Source: Alphaproteobacteria bacterium (GTDB lineage Bacteria; Pseudomonadota; Alphaproteobacteria; Rhizobiales; CAJQND01). Taken from it: a stretch of DNA of 64,000 nucleotides. The notes under the pieces were generated by a model. That model made no database searches. It saw only the letters and a list, made by a program, of their open reading frames with translations, and was not told the origin of the DNA. The stretch lies in contig JAAEUE010000291.1 in NCBI GenBank assembly GCA_024227565.1, forward strand, positions 1-64,000. Reading direction: 5' to 3'. Shown piece by piece: positions 7,295-17,600 of the stretch (its first letter is position 1; each line of letters starts with the position of its first letter). Position numbers and translations under genes: made by a program.

Positions 7295-8547
7295 TTGTCG
7301 AAAACATCCATGTTGAGAACAGCCGTCACCACATAGTTTGGCACATCTACCACTTGGCCTACGCGCAGGTCCACCGCCACGCTGGCCAGAATGTAGGCCT
7401 GCTCAGACGTCAACCCATGCTCCCTCTGGATGTAGGCGATCATTTTGATAAGGGCATCACGTGCTGCCAACGTCAGGTCTTCTGACAAGTTCTCCAGGTT
7501 CTTTATTTTTTCGCTCTCCAGATATTTCAGGGGAGGAGGAACCTCGCCTACCTTTTTGATTGGCAAGCCGATGGTTTGATAGAATTTGGACGGTTCGATG
7601 TTCTTAATCTGCGAACCGCCTTCAACCTCCGGGCCCTTTATATTGGCGCCTCCGCCCTTCCGGATCTCGGTGCGAACCGTCACAACCGCGCCGGTTTCGA
7701 TGGCAGTGCCAGACACTTCGCCATCTCCTTGCGCATAGTGAACGTCCCCAACAAACAACCCGCAACCATCAACAAAGCAAGGAAGTAGGAGCGTTGTTCC
7801 CACTTGCATCTGCTGCACATCCATGTTCCCCCCATTTTCACGCGGTGGAATCGTGCGCAAGCACTTGTCTTTGTGGGTACCTTTTGGTCCGCAAACTGCC
7901 GCCGGTAGCGCACCAATTGGTTGCGGCGGCAGCGCCACTCCCTTTGCGGCGCCCAGCGCTGCCTCCCTGGCAAGCCAGGCATCAGTTTCCTGCGCTCCCG
8001 GCAAAACACCTACAGACCCCATAAAGGCCTCATAGGGAACTTTTATGCCCGGCATCTGGTCAGACACAGCATGGGTGCGCGAGAGCTTCCAGTTCACAAG
8101 ATGAGGTTTTGTATAGATGTCTCGGAGAAAGCCAAAGCCGGGCACAATAACGGTGTAGCCATACTCGTCCGGTTCGATGTCGACCAATGTTACGGCCAGC
8201 ACGTCGCCACGCTTGGCGCCTTCGATGTGGACCGGGCCGGTCATGGGATGGACAAGATTTAAGTCCACGGCCGCCAGATCGTCTGCAACAGAGGTCAGAT
8301 TAAGGTCGGAATCCAGCGCATCGCGTGTGTGAAATACCAGCATATCGCCTGGCTTTGCTTTCGCAACGGTTGGGATTTCCGGATGATATCGATTGAAACA
8401 GTTTGGGTCGTCCACACAATGCGCACCCTTCTTGGCGATCACCACCTTGTTCTGCCATTTCACATCGGATGTATCTGCCAGGGCAGCTGCCGTCAGGCCG
8501 ACCCACACAGCGCCTCCCGCTAGGAGCAACTTTTGAAGCTTATGCAT
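7291..8547 (-). CDS. Exported acetamidase/formamidase family protein
   Basis: A 418-residue protein of the FmdA/AmdA family (Zn-dependent hydrolysis of small amides to ammonia and carboxylate). Family blocks seen include HPMTGPVHIEGAKRGDVLAV, ENGGNMDVQQMQVGTTLLLP and FVGDVHYAQGDGEVSGTAIE, the last carrying the conserved His/Asp/Glu of the active site. Unlike the usual cytoplasmic enzymes it has a Sec signal peptide (MHKLQKLLLAGG..., cleavage near AALA/DT at about residue 24) and an extra Cys-containing N-terminal loop (HCVDDPNCFNRYHPE). The start at 8547 is preceded by AAGAAGGGA. It is coupled to the small binding-protein-like gene. The substrate is unknown; the periplasmic location is unusual. 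Confidence 0.85.
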   Translation of the reverse strand: MHKLQKLLLAGGAVWVGLTAAALADTSDVKWQNKVVIAKKGAHCVDDPNCFNRYHPEIPTVAKAKPGDMLVFHTRDALDSDLNLTSVADDLAAVDLNLVHPMTGPVHIEGAKRGDVLAVTLVDIEPDEYGYTVIVPGFGFLRDIYTKPHLVNWKLSRTHAVSDQMPGIKVPYEAFMGSVGVLPGAQETDAWLAREAALGAAKGVALPPQPIGALPAAVCGPKGTHKDKCLRTIPPRENGGNMDVQQMQVGTTLLLPCFVDGCGLFVGDVHYAQGDGEVSGTAIETGAVVTVRTEIRKGGGANIKGPEVEGGSQIKNIEPSKFYQTIGLPIKKVGEVPPPLKYLESEKIKNLENLSEDLTLAARDALIKMIAYIQREHGLTSEQAYILASVAVDLRVGQVVDVPNYVVTAVLNMDVFDK

Positions 8548-8783
8548 AATATCGGTTCCCTTCTTAAGCCTCACCCCTCAACCGGCACAGATTGTGGCCG
8601 ATGCGGCGGGCCCACGCAAGCCACCTGCGAAGTTCTCTCACTGTGTTCAAGGAATGCCGATCACCAAGCCGATTATGATGGGAGCGGTCTTGCAATGACG
8701 GAATGGATCATACCTCCATCCAGTTTGCTTTGACAGTGCCGTCCCACCTGTTGTGGGCGTGGAAGTAGAGGTTTCGAACAAGA

Positions 8784-10139
8784 TCAGCGTTCTGTGAACG
8801 CTGTGTTGAGCGAACTATAAACCGGCTTCAGAAGATACTGAACCAGCGACTTCCGGCCTGTTACCACGTCGGCCTGAACAAGCATTCCCGGTGTGATGCG
8901 ATGGGTTGTACCGGCAGCGCTCACAGAGTGCCGCGCCATTTTGAGTGTCGCCTTGTAATACACCTCTCCTTGATCCGACTGAAATGTGCTGGCGGATAGT
9001 TTGGTGACCTTTCCAGGAACAACACCGAAAACATTCGGATCGAAAGTGGATATTTTTATCTCAGCATCGTCTCCTATGCTGACATGCCCAATGTCCTTCG
9101 GGTCCAGGCGCACTTCAGCGACGATGTTGTTATCAACGGGGACTATCTTGGCAACGAGATCACCTGCCTTGATTACCTCACCTCTGGTGCGAAACGGCAA
9201 GAGATTGATGGTGCCGGCGGACGGTGCGCGTACGATCAGCCGGTCCACAAGATCATTCTGTTTTGCGAGTTCTTGCTCCAATTGAGCTAACTCAGCAGAA
9301 ACTGCCGCAAGCTCTTCAACGTATCTCTTTTGCATTTTGACCTTAGCTTCAAGTTGAAGAGAACGGGCCTCTTCAATGGCTGTCTGCGCAGCGTTGCGGC
9401 GACCGACAACGGAAATATGGCGCGTCACATTCTTTTCGTGCTCTGCCAATATCTCTTGCAGTTCTTTCCGCGCAACGACCTTTTTCGCATTCAGATTTTT
9501 CACGGATTTAACCCGCTGACGGGTCAACTCTACCCGGCGCTTAGCGCTCTCAATCTCTTTCACTAACGAGCTAAACTCCGACACGCGTTGATCGACCCGT
9601 GCTTGCATTGTGCGTTCTTCTTGCTGGCGCAACGACAGTTGGGCTTCATAAAGGTCAGTTTGATCGCGTGCCAACTGCGGATAGTGTTTCATCTGGGCGG
9701 TGACGACGAAACTCTCCCCGCGCAATAGGGCCCGTAGCCGCTTTTTCTGCAACTTGAGCGAGGCCGCCTTAACGGACAGTTGCTCCAGATCACTCTCGGC
9801 CGCATTCGAACGCAGTCGGAGCAACGGCGTACCAGTGATCACAACCTGACCTTCCTCAACCAGAACGTCTTGAACAATTCCCCCTTCCAGGTGGTGGGCA
9901 TTTTTAACCGCGCCCGCAGGCACAACTTCACCCTTCCCCACTGCCAGCTCCCGGATTTGTGCGACGCTCGACCACAGGACACCAAGCACAACAAGCCCAC
10001 CAGCAACAAATGCAATGTTTTGCAGCAATCCAGGAACACGACCATCTTCCAGGGCAAGTGGAAATATCAATTGTTTGCCGCTGAGGGCCCGTCCATCTGA
10101 CCCGGTTTCTTTGTGCTGGTTCCGCTTAAAAAAAGACAT
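8784..10139 (-). CDS. Type I secretion membrane fusion protein (HlyD family)
   Basis: A 451-residue periplasmic adaptor that would link the inner-membrane ABC exporter to a TolC-type outer-membrane channel. One transmembrane helix (about residues 40-62, IAFVAGGLVVLGVLW) is followed by a lipoyl half (AHHLEGGIVQDVLVEEGQVV), a long coiled-coil hairpin rich in Lys/Glu/Gln, the second lipoyl half (LIVRAPSAGTINLLP) and the HlyD C-terminal beta-barrel. The start is the ATG at 10139; a TTG three codons upstream is less likely. It is last in the order ABC, ABC, HlyD, 73 nt after the second ABC gene. The cargo is presumably the divergent RTX protein. No TolC gene is in the window. Confidence 0.93.
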   Translation of the reverse strand: MSFFKRNQHKETGSDGRALSGKQLIFPLALEDGRVPGLLQNIAFVAGGLVVLGVLWSSVAQIRELAVGKGEVVPAGAVKNAHHLEGGIVQDVLVEEGQVVITGTPLLRLRSNAAESDLEQLSVKAASLKLQKKRLRALLRGESFVVTAQMKHYPQLARDQTDLYEAQLSLRQQEERTMQARVDQRVSEFSSLVKEIESAKRRVELTRQRVKSVKNLNAKKVVARKELQEILAEHEKNVTRHISVVGRRNAAQTAIEEARSLQLEAKVKMQKRYVEELAAVSAELAQLEQELAKQNDLVDRLIVRAPSAGTINLLPFRTRGEVIKAGDLVAKIVPVDNNIVAEVRLDPKDIGHVSIGDDAEIKISTFDPNVFGVVPGKVTKLSASTFQSDQGEVYYKATLKMARHSVSAAGTTHRITPGMLVQADVVTGRKSLVQYLLKPVYSSLNTAFTER

Positions 10140-10212
10140 TTTGATCAATCTCAGCTTTGTGAATGATATGTTGCGATTTGCGTATCAACGGGTGCACTGG
10201 CATCTGGCCAGG

Positions 10213-12477
10213 TTATCCCGCCACCCTCAATCCAGGCTCTGGCTTGTTGCTTTGTTGCAGAATCAGTGGAACAACTTCCGCTGGGGGTCCTTCCAGGACG
10301 ATCTGGCCACGATCCAGCACAAACACTCGATCTGCCAGATGCATGTGGGAAGGCCGCGAGGTGGCCATGACGGTTGTCGCCTTTCCCTTCTGCTGCTTTA
10401 TGGCACTCACGAAAGCCTCATCTCCAGCCAGATCCAGCTGCGCACCCGGCTCGTCCAGCAAATACATGGATGGTCGCTTGACATAGGCGCGCGCCAGCAT
10501 GAGCTGCTTCAAAAACCCTTCGGAGAATCTCGTTTCACGGCTACCCATCATTCGGAATTCAATGCCACCGTCTAACGCCTTAACCTGGTCCAACATGCCG
10601 GCCATGGCCAATGCCTGTTCGATTTCAGCGTCAGTGGCCGTCGGGTGTGCCAGGCGGATGTTTTGACTGATGGTTCCATAGAAGAACGAAGGTTTCTGAG
10701 GAACGACTCCGATTGCGTGCCGCAGCTCCCCCATATCAAGCTGCCGGGTATTCAAGTCATCGATCAAAATTGATCCTGCTTGCGGTCGATAAAGACCGGA
10801 GATCACCTTCAGCAATGTCGATTTTCCTGAGCCGCTGTTGCCTGTAATTGCAATGGTTTCTCCAGCTTTGATCTTCAGCGATATACCGCTCAAAGCCGGC
10901 TCGGTTTGGCCTGAGTAACGCATGCTGACGGCGAACAGGGAGATCGTGCCTTTGAACGCACGATAGATTGTTGCATGCCGGCCAGGCTGTCGTTCCAAGT
11001 CCAGCCTCATCAATTGATTAATTTGTTTCAAGCTGTCTACCGATTGGCCCAGCCGGCTCAACCCCAGAAAGGCAGATTGAATCGGCGCCAGACCGCGCCA
11101 GACCATCGTCGTCGCGCCAATGAGCGCACCGATGGACACAGCACCGTCCATGGCGAGCAGACAGCCGACGCCAACGGTTGTCGCCCCTGCGAAAATCATC
11201 AACGACCCTGCAAGCGTTTGAACCGAGACATTGAAATTCTGCGCCTTGAACTGGGTGAGCATTTGATGACCAGCAAGGCCCTCAAACCTTTTGAGCCAAA
11301 CGTCTTCGGCGCCGGTGTCCCGAATACTTCTGTGCTTGCTGGTGGTCTCCATAAGGAAATTGCGCATGCGGGTCTTTGCACCGCCAGCACGGCGCATGTG
11401 TTTATTGGCCATCGGAATGGTGAGCGCTGCCAAGGCAGCATAAATCAAAACCAACGCCGCCGGAATGAAACCGAGAACCCCGCCGATCACAAAGGTTGCG
11501 ACAATGAACAATGAGATGAACGGCAGATCCAAAATGGCGACCGCCAAGGATCCGGTAAACAGCCCTTTCACATTCTGATATTGCTTAAGCCGTGTAACCT
11601 GAGTTGCAATGCTCGCTGTTTCCGTTGACTCCACTGGCAGGAAGAGCAGCTGTTGGAACGCATTCAAGGTGACCAAGCTCTCGACCCTTGCCCCCAGATA
11701 CGCAATAGCCCGGCTACGTATGATCCGCAGCCCGACTTCCGCCGAAAGAACCAACAGCGCCCCACCCAGCAGCGATGCGAGGGTCAAAAGAGACTTGGTG
11801 CCAATCGCGATTTGGTAGACAGCCATAATGTAGATCGGAACCGTCATCGCCAGCAGGTTAATTGCAAGCGACAGTCCGAACAGGGTTAGAAAGGTTGGCT
11901 TAAACTTGCCCAAGACTGTTTGAAACCAACCGGTTTTCTGGATTTCGGCATGGGAGAGCTTGTTGTCCATATCCTGGATCAGGAAGATGTCGGCAGATCC
12001 GCCCCGGGCTGCGATTTTCGTCAGATCACGCTTAGCGCCATCAAAAACCATTAACCGATCATCACCCAGAATCTCCATGACAATCGAAACATTTCCGTCT
12101 TGCACCAGGAGGCAGGGCAGCATCGATCGTTTCAGATCAGCCACGGGCATGGCCCGATTTGTGGTCTTGAAGTTCAGGGCGGCCAATACGGCCCTCAGAC
12201 CTTCAAACTCGCAGACGCGATCGAAGTGCGGCAGAGCCTCAACCAGATGCCTTTCCTCACCGCTCCATCCAAGCGCGAGGAGCAATGGCTTTAGGCACGC
12301 GCCAGCGGGCGAACTCTCATCGATCTTTTCGTCTCGCGCACATTGAAATGTTTCTTCCAATCGTCCGTGCATGGTGTGCACAGGATTGGAGGCCAGTTCG
12401 CCCGCTTCCGGGGCGATTTTGATTAGGGAACTTTGTAAGTTGCCAGGCTCCCTGCCGGCGTCGGCTGCATGTGTCAT
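10213..12477 (-). CDS. Type I secretion ABC exporter with C39-like domain, unusual NBD motifs
   Basis: A 754-residue half-exporter. Residues ~60-190 look like a C39-like domain without the catalytic Cys (MLPCLLVQDGNVSIVMEIL), which in RTX exporters binds cargo rather than cutting it. Six membrane helices follow (~205-470) and then the NBD. Walker A (GNSGSGKST) and Walker B with its catalytic Glu (MYLLDEPG) are normal. The signature reads FSEGFLKQ instead of LSGGQ, and the H-loop His is replaced by Ser (MATSRPS). The start at 12477 leaves 7 nt after the upstream gene; the frame extends into that gene without similarity. It probably pairs with the next ABC protein as a heterodimer. Confidence 0.88.
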   Translation of the reverse strand: MTHAADAGREPGNLQSSLIKIAPEAGELASNPVHTMHGRLEETFQCARDEKIDESSPAGACLKPLLLALGWSGEERHLVEALPHFDRVCEFEGLRAVLAALNFKTTNRAMPVADLKRSMLPCLLVQDGNVSIVMEILGDDRLMVFDGAKRDLTKIAARGGSADIFLIQDMDNKLSHAEIQKTGWFQTVLGKFKPTFLTLFGLSLAINLLAMTVPIYIMAVYQIAIGTKSLLTLASLLGGALLVLSAEVGLRIIRSRAIAYLGARVESLVTLNAFQQLLFLPVESTETASIATQVTRLKQYQNVKGLFTGSLAVAILDLPFISLFIVATFVIGGVLGFIPAALVLIYAALAALTIPMANKHMRRAGGAKTRMRNFLMETTSKHRSIRDTGAEDVWLKRFEGLAGHQMLTQFKAQNFNVSVQTLAGSLMIFAGATTVGVGCLLAMDGAVSIGALIGATTMVWRGLAPIQSAFLGLSRLGQSVDSLKQINQLMRLDLERQPGRHATIYRAFKGTISLFAVSMRYSGQTEPALSGISLKIKAGETIAITGNSGSGKSTLLKVISGLYRPQAGSILIDDLNTRQLDMGELRHAIGVVPQKPSFFYGTISQNIRLAHPTATDAEIEQALAMAGMLDQVKALDGGIEFRMMGSRETRFSEGFLKQLMLARAYVKRPSMYLLDEPGAQLDLAGDEAFVSAIKQQKGKATTVMATSRPSHMHLADRVFVLDRGQIVLEGPPAEVVPLILQQSNKPEPGLRVAG

Positions 12478-12484
12478 TGTAGGC

Positions 12485-14338
12485 CTATGCGGTTTGCGCT
12501 GCCGCGAAGGGGCGTGATTGAGATGCGGGTGTGTACTCTGAAAGGACACCGCTCTTCAAAACGTATGTTTTGTTGGCAATTGCGAGCAGTGAAGGCCGGT
12601 TTGAAATCAACAATATCGTCATCTTGCCGGCCAGCTGCATGAGCCCATTCTTCAAAGCAGTGTCTGAGCGCATGTCGAGCATTGAGTTGGCTTCATCGAA
12701 AAGTAGAATTGGGGGGTTAACCGCCAACGCGCGGGCGATGGTGATGCGTTGAACCATCCCGCGTGGCAGGGCATGCGTAATGCCCTGGCCGATTGGCGTG
12801 TCGTATCCTTTCGGCATGCGATGGATGTCATCTTCCAAGGCGATCAGCTGGGCGGCCTCCCGCGCACTTTTGATCGCTTGAGGCCCGCTTCTGAACATGG
12901 AAATGTTGTCCATGACGGTGCCTTCAAAGATTGCGCTGTCCTGCGAGACAAATACCATGTTGCGCGACAGCTCTGCATGGCTGATGGCGTGGGCGTCCTT
13001 GCCATTGATCCTACACAGTCCTCTCGATGGTTCTATTTCGCCAGAGATCAATCGGATCAGTGTCGATTTCCCACTCGCATGTTCGCCGCGAATGCCAACA
13101 ATTTCGCCTGGAGCAACATGTAGGCTGACATCCTGCAGGGCTGGCTTCTCGCTGCCGCCATAGGTGAAGGTGGCGCTCTTCAGTTCGATCTCTCCCATTT
13201 CCGGGACGGCCTCGCCCTCGGTGGCGAGATCTACCGATGGCAGATCCAAGAGCTTAACTGCATTGTCCTGCGCAAGCTTGGCGCTCTGGATCTCCATGAT
13301 AACCTGAATGCCGCGCATAACAGGCTGCATCACCCGACTGGTCAACAACGTGCAGCACGCCAGCGTGCCCACGCTTAAGGCCCCATTGATCACGGAAATG
13401 GCGCCGACTGTGACCATGGAGACCAGCACAATGTTTGCGATCAGTTGAGAATACGTCTGCAGCTCGCCATTAAGCAGGATACTTTGATGTGAAATGGCTG
13501 AATTGGTTTGCTGCAATCGCTCGAAGCGCCGCTGCATTTGCGGCTCCATCGCCATGCTTTTTACAGACTCGATGCCCTGAAGCGTTTCGGCAATGAAATC
13601 ATCGCGGCGGCTATCGTGCTTAAGCTGCTCAGCAAGGACCTTCCGCATTGCCTGCGCTCTGACGAGGATGACTGACACAACCAGACCGATCATTCCAATC
13701 AAGACAAACCCAAGAGATCCGGCCACGAGAAAGATTACCGTCAGATAGATCGCAACGAACGGTAAGTCCAAGATGATCAGTCGGGACTGCCCAGCCGTGA
13801 ACGCGTTGAATTGATCCAGAGATTCAAAACGATCCATCCATATGTTTGCTGGCTCTTTCTCAAATCTGTCAGGAGGCGCGTAAACCGCTCTTCTAACTGC
13901 TTCCAGATTCTGCGAATAATTCTGCTTTGTCGCAGACCAACTCATCAAATAGGCGCGGATTACCTTGAGGCCGCCTTCAACCAAAATTGCCGTGCTGAGC
14001 CCCATCATTAGAAGGCCCAAAGTCGCAACGGACTGATTGACAAGTATCCGGTCATAAACCTGAAGCATGACCAACGGCAGAGCGAGACCCAGAACGTTGA
14101 TCACAAATGATGAGACGATAGTGGAGCGCGCCAGGGCTTGCTTGCCTGAAAACAGCGAAACGATGTCTGAGATGAAACTGCTTCTGGGTATTTCGGGCGG
14201 AGGAGTGGCGCCAAGTGCCGTTGGATCGGGAGTTTCACGCGGCGGTTGCTCACTTTCGTCTAAACCTGTCTCAGTTTGAGCGGTTTCAGACATTCCTTCA
14301 GGCGCCTGCACCTCAGGTCGGAAAGTCTTGTTTTGCAT
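12485..14338 (-). CDS. Type I secretion ABC exporter (second half), unusual NBD motifs
   Basis: A 617-residue half-exporter with a Pro/Thr/Glu-rich N-terminal tail (~60 residues), six membrane helices (about 75-340) and an NBD. Walker A is GEHASGKST and Walker B PILLFDEAN with Glu present. The signature reads LPRGMVQR instead of LSGGQQQR, and the H-loop His is Asn (LISNRPS). It lacks a C39-like domain. ATG at 14338 is taken as the start; a GTG at 14365 sits directly on a GGGGAGG site and is less likely. It is the first gene of the ABC-ABC-HlyD operon, reading away from the RTX gene across a 272-nt AT-rich promoter region. Confidence 0.88.
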   Translation of the reverse strand: MQNKTFRPEVQAPEGMSETAQTETGLDESEQPPRETPDPTALGATPPPEIPRSSFISDIVSLFSGKQALARSTIVSSFVINVLGLALPLVMLQVYDRILVNQSVATLGLLMMGLSTAILVEGGLKVIRAYLMSWSATKQNYSQNLEAVRRAVYAPPDRFEKEPANIWMDRFESLDQFNAFTAGQSRLIILDLPFVAIYLTVIFLVAGSLGFVLIGMIGLVVSVILVRAQAMRKVLAEQLKHDSRRDDFIAETLQGIESVKSMAMEPQMQRRFERLQQTNSAISHQSILLNGELQTYSQLIANIVLVSMVTVGAISVINGALSVGTLACCTLLTSRVMQPVMRGIQVIMEIQSAKLAQDNAVKLLDLPSVDLATEGEAVPEMGEIELKSATFTYGGSEKPALQDVSLHVAPGEIVGIRGEHASGKSTLIRLISGEIEPSRGLCRINGKDAHAISHAELSRNMVFVSQDSAIFEGTVMDNISMFRSGPQAIKSAREAAQLIALEDDIHRMPKGYDTPIGQGITHALPRGMVQRITIARALAVNPPILLFDEANSMLDMRSDTALKNGLMQLAGKMTILLISNRPSLLAIANKTYVLKSGVLSEYTPASQSRPFAAAQTA

Positions 14339-14433
14339 GATAGATCCCGAAAAAGCCCGTTTCACCCTCCCCGAGATGAAATCTAACGAAACATCGTTAA
14401 TGAACTATTTTCCAGATATCTAGATTAAATTTA

Positions 14434-14467
14434 CTACCATTGGTAGATTTACTCTACTGAAGGTAGA
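14434..14467. promoter_or_regulatory. Tandem dyad operators between T1SS and RTX genes
   Basis: Two 13-bp dyads, CTACCATTGGTAG (14434-14446) and CTACTGAAGGTAG (14454-14466), start exactly 20 bp apart, about two helical turns. They share the form CTACY-N3-GGTAG. They lie in the middle of the AT-rich region separating the divergent exporter operon and RTX gene, where one regulator bound to both could coordinate cargo and exporter. The cognate regulator is not identified. Confidence 0.55.
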
Positions 14468-14610
14468 ATATCATTGCGTTGCATTTGTAATTTGTAAACC
14501 AGGTAAAGAACAAATCTGGAAATTACTCAATCACTGAAGGAAATATTTGAACATTGAGATCATGGTTGTCGCCAACGCAGGGATTTTCACTACTTCGGGC
14601 GCAATAAATC

Positions 14611-17600
14611 ATGTCGAATGTGAACCAAAAGGCCGATGCCATCGGCGCAAACCGTGTTTCAACAGGTCCGCTGGAGGATGTGCCAGAGGATGCGTTCGCA
14701 GCATTGAAGGACGGTGTCACAGACTTTGTCCTAGAAGAGTCCCCAGAACAGCGCGAGGACATGGTGTTGCCTGATACAGGCAACAAACACGATGTAGACG
14801 GTCAGGGTGATTTTCCTGAACCGAAAGATAGCACTGCCTTGGAACAACAGGCAGATACAGCCAGGAACGCCAACGAAGGCCCGTCCAGTGACTTCGCACA
14901 AGACAGCGCAGCCAACGAAAGTGCTCCAACAGCTCCGGTTGTCGCAACGTTACCCGAAGCTGATCCTGATCTTGCAGACACATTCAGCTACTCGATCAAA
15001 GGTGGTTCACCGGAGTTTGAAGTGGTCGGAAATGAAGTGCGCATCAAAGCAGGCGCGCATATCAGTCTTGAGAACACAGAGAACCACACCCTCACAATTG
15101 AGATGAAAGACGCTAGCGGCGAAATCCGTGAGGAACAGGTTACGATCAAGTCTGAAGACATCGAAAAAGCCAACGAAATTTTCGGCACGGAGAATGCTGA
15201 CCTTCTTCGCGGCACCGCTGAAAACGATTCTATCAAAGGGCTTGCTGGCAACGATTATCTGCTCGGCAATGAAGGCAACGATAGTCTTGACGGCGGTGCC
15301 GGCAATGATCGCTTGATCGGCGGCGCTGGCGCAGATGAACTGCGTGGTGGAGATGGTAATGACCTTCTCTATGCGGATGCTCAAGACACCGTCGTTGAAG
15401 GCGGCGCCGGCTATGACCGGGTCATCGTCCGGGGCAAAGATGGCATTGAGCTGGATATGGCCAAGGCAGGGGTCGAGCGGGTCGATGGCGGTGTTGGTGA
15501 TGACAAAATCGATGCCTCAGGCGCCAAATCCGCGGCAGTCATCCTTGGCAAGGGTGGCGATGACAAAATCGCCGGCGGTGCTGCCAACGATTACCTCCAT
15601 GGCGGCGACGGCAATGATAGCATCGACGGCGGAGCCGGCAACGACCGCTTGATCGGTGGCGCTGGCGCAGATGAACTGCGTGGCGGCGATGGCAATGATC
15701 TGCTCTATGCTGATGCCCAAGACACCGTCGTTGAAGGCGGCGCCGGCTATGACCGGGTCATCGTTCAAGGCAAGGATGGCATTGAGCTGGATATGGCCAA
15801 GGCTGGCATTGAGCGGGTTGATGGCGGTGTTGGTGATGACAAAATCGATGCTTCCGGTGCCAAATCCGCGGCAGTCATCCTCGGCAAGGGTGGCGACGAC
15901 AACATCTCAGGCGGTGACGCCAATGACTACCTCCATGGCGGCGCAGGTAATGATAGCATCCAAGGTGGGGCCGGCAATGATCGATTGATCGGCGGTGCGG
16001 GCAATGACGAGCTGAGCGGCGGCGTTGGCAATGACCGTATCCTCGGTGGCACGGGCGATGACAGCCTCGATGGCGGGGCCGGCAATGATCGGCTGATCGG
16101 CGGTGCTGGTGCAGACGAGCTGCGCGGCGGCGATGGTAATGACCTTCTCTATGCTGACGGCCATGACACCGTTGTGGAAGGCGGCGCCGGCTATGACCGG
16201 GTCATCGTCCAAGGCAAGGATGGCATTGAACTGGACATGGCAAAGGCCGGCATCGAGCGGGTTGATGGCGGTGTTGGCGATGACAAAATCGATGCTTCAG
16301 GTGCCAAATCTGCAGCGGTTATCCTCGGCAAGGGTGGGGACGACAAGATCACCGGCGGCGAGGCCAACGATTACCTCAACGGCGGCGCTGGCGACGATAT
16401 TCTTGATGGCGGTGCGGGCAATGACCGGCTGCATGGCGGCCTTGGCAATGACGAGATGAGCGGCGGTGGCGGCAACGACCGTATGTATGGCGGCGCTGGC
16501 AATGACAGCATCGATGGCGGGGCCGGCAATGATCGGTTGATCGGTGGCGCCGGCGCGGACGAACTGCGCGGCGGTGATGGTAACGACCTTCTCTATGCGG
16601 ATGGCCAAGACACTGTCGTTGAAGGTGGCGACGGCTATGACCGGGTCATCGTCCAAGGCAAGGATGGCATTGAGCTGGACATGGCCAAAGCTGGCATTGA
16701 GCGGGTTGATGGCGGGGCTGGTGATGACAAAGTCGACGCCTCCGGCGCCAAGTCCGCAGCGGTTATCCTGGGCAAAGGTGGTGACGACAACCTCACCGGC
16801 GGCGACGCGAACGATTACCTCAACGGCGGCGCTGGCGACGATAACCTTGACGGCGGGGCAGGCAATGATCGACTGCACGGCGGCGTTGGCAATGACGCGT
16901 TAAGCGGCGGCGCAGGCAATGACCGCCTACACGGCGGCGCAGGCAATGACAGTATCGACGGCGGGGCCGGCAATGATCGGCTGATCGGCGGGGCTGGCGC
17001 AGACGAACTGCGCGGCGGTGATGGCAATGACCTTCTTTATGCTGATGGCCAAGACACCGTCGTTGACGGCGGCGCCGGCTATGACCGGGTCATCGTCCAG
17101 GGCAAGGATGGCATTGAGCTGGACATGGCCGAGGCCGGCATCGAGCGGGTTGATGGCGGGGCTGGTGATGACAAAGTCGATGCCTCTGGCGCCGACTCCG
17201 CAACAGTCATCCTTGGCAAGGGTGGCGATGACAAGATAACCGGCGGCGACGCCAATGATTATCTCAACGGCGGGGCCGGCAACGACAGCCTCAACGGCGG
17301 TTCAGGCAATGATCGCCTGCACGGCGGCGCCGGCAACGACGAGCTGAGCGGCGGGGCCGGCAATGACCGTTCGTATGGCGGCGAGGGAAGTGATCTCTTC
17401 ACGTTCGGCGAGGGAGATGGCTCCGATTATGTGAACGGCGGTGCTGGCGCGTCTTGGACGGACACTGTTCAACTTGAGGGTGGATCATCTCTTGGCACCT
17501 TTGGAACCGATTGGACGATCAATGTCACTCAAGGGTCGGTTACAGATCAGGATTCCAACAGCATCACACTAAGTGACGACGCTGACGGTGTGATCGTTCT

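Noticed and set aside
8743-8757. CCCAC-N5-GTGGG hairpin downstream of the hlyD gene as terminator
   Set aside because: Only 5 bp of stem and no U-run in the direction of transcription.
15007-17239. Several long open frames on other strands and frames within the RTX gene
   Set aside because: They are by-products of the 27-bp repeat structure. The plus-strand RTX frame has the domain order, secretion signal and promoter.
15271-17390. Possible CRISPR array or satellite
   Set aside because: The periodic DNA keeps one reading frame and encodes GGxGxDxL repeats; there are no unique spacers and no cas genes.
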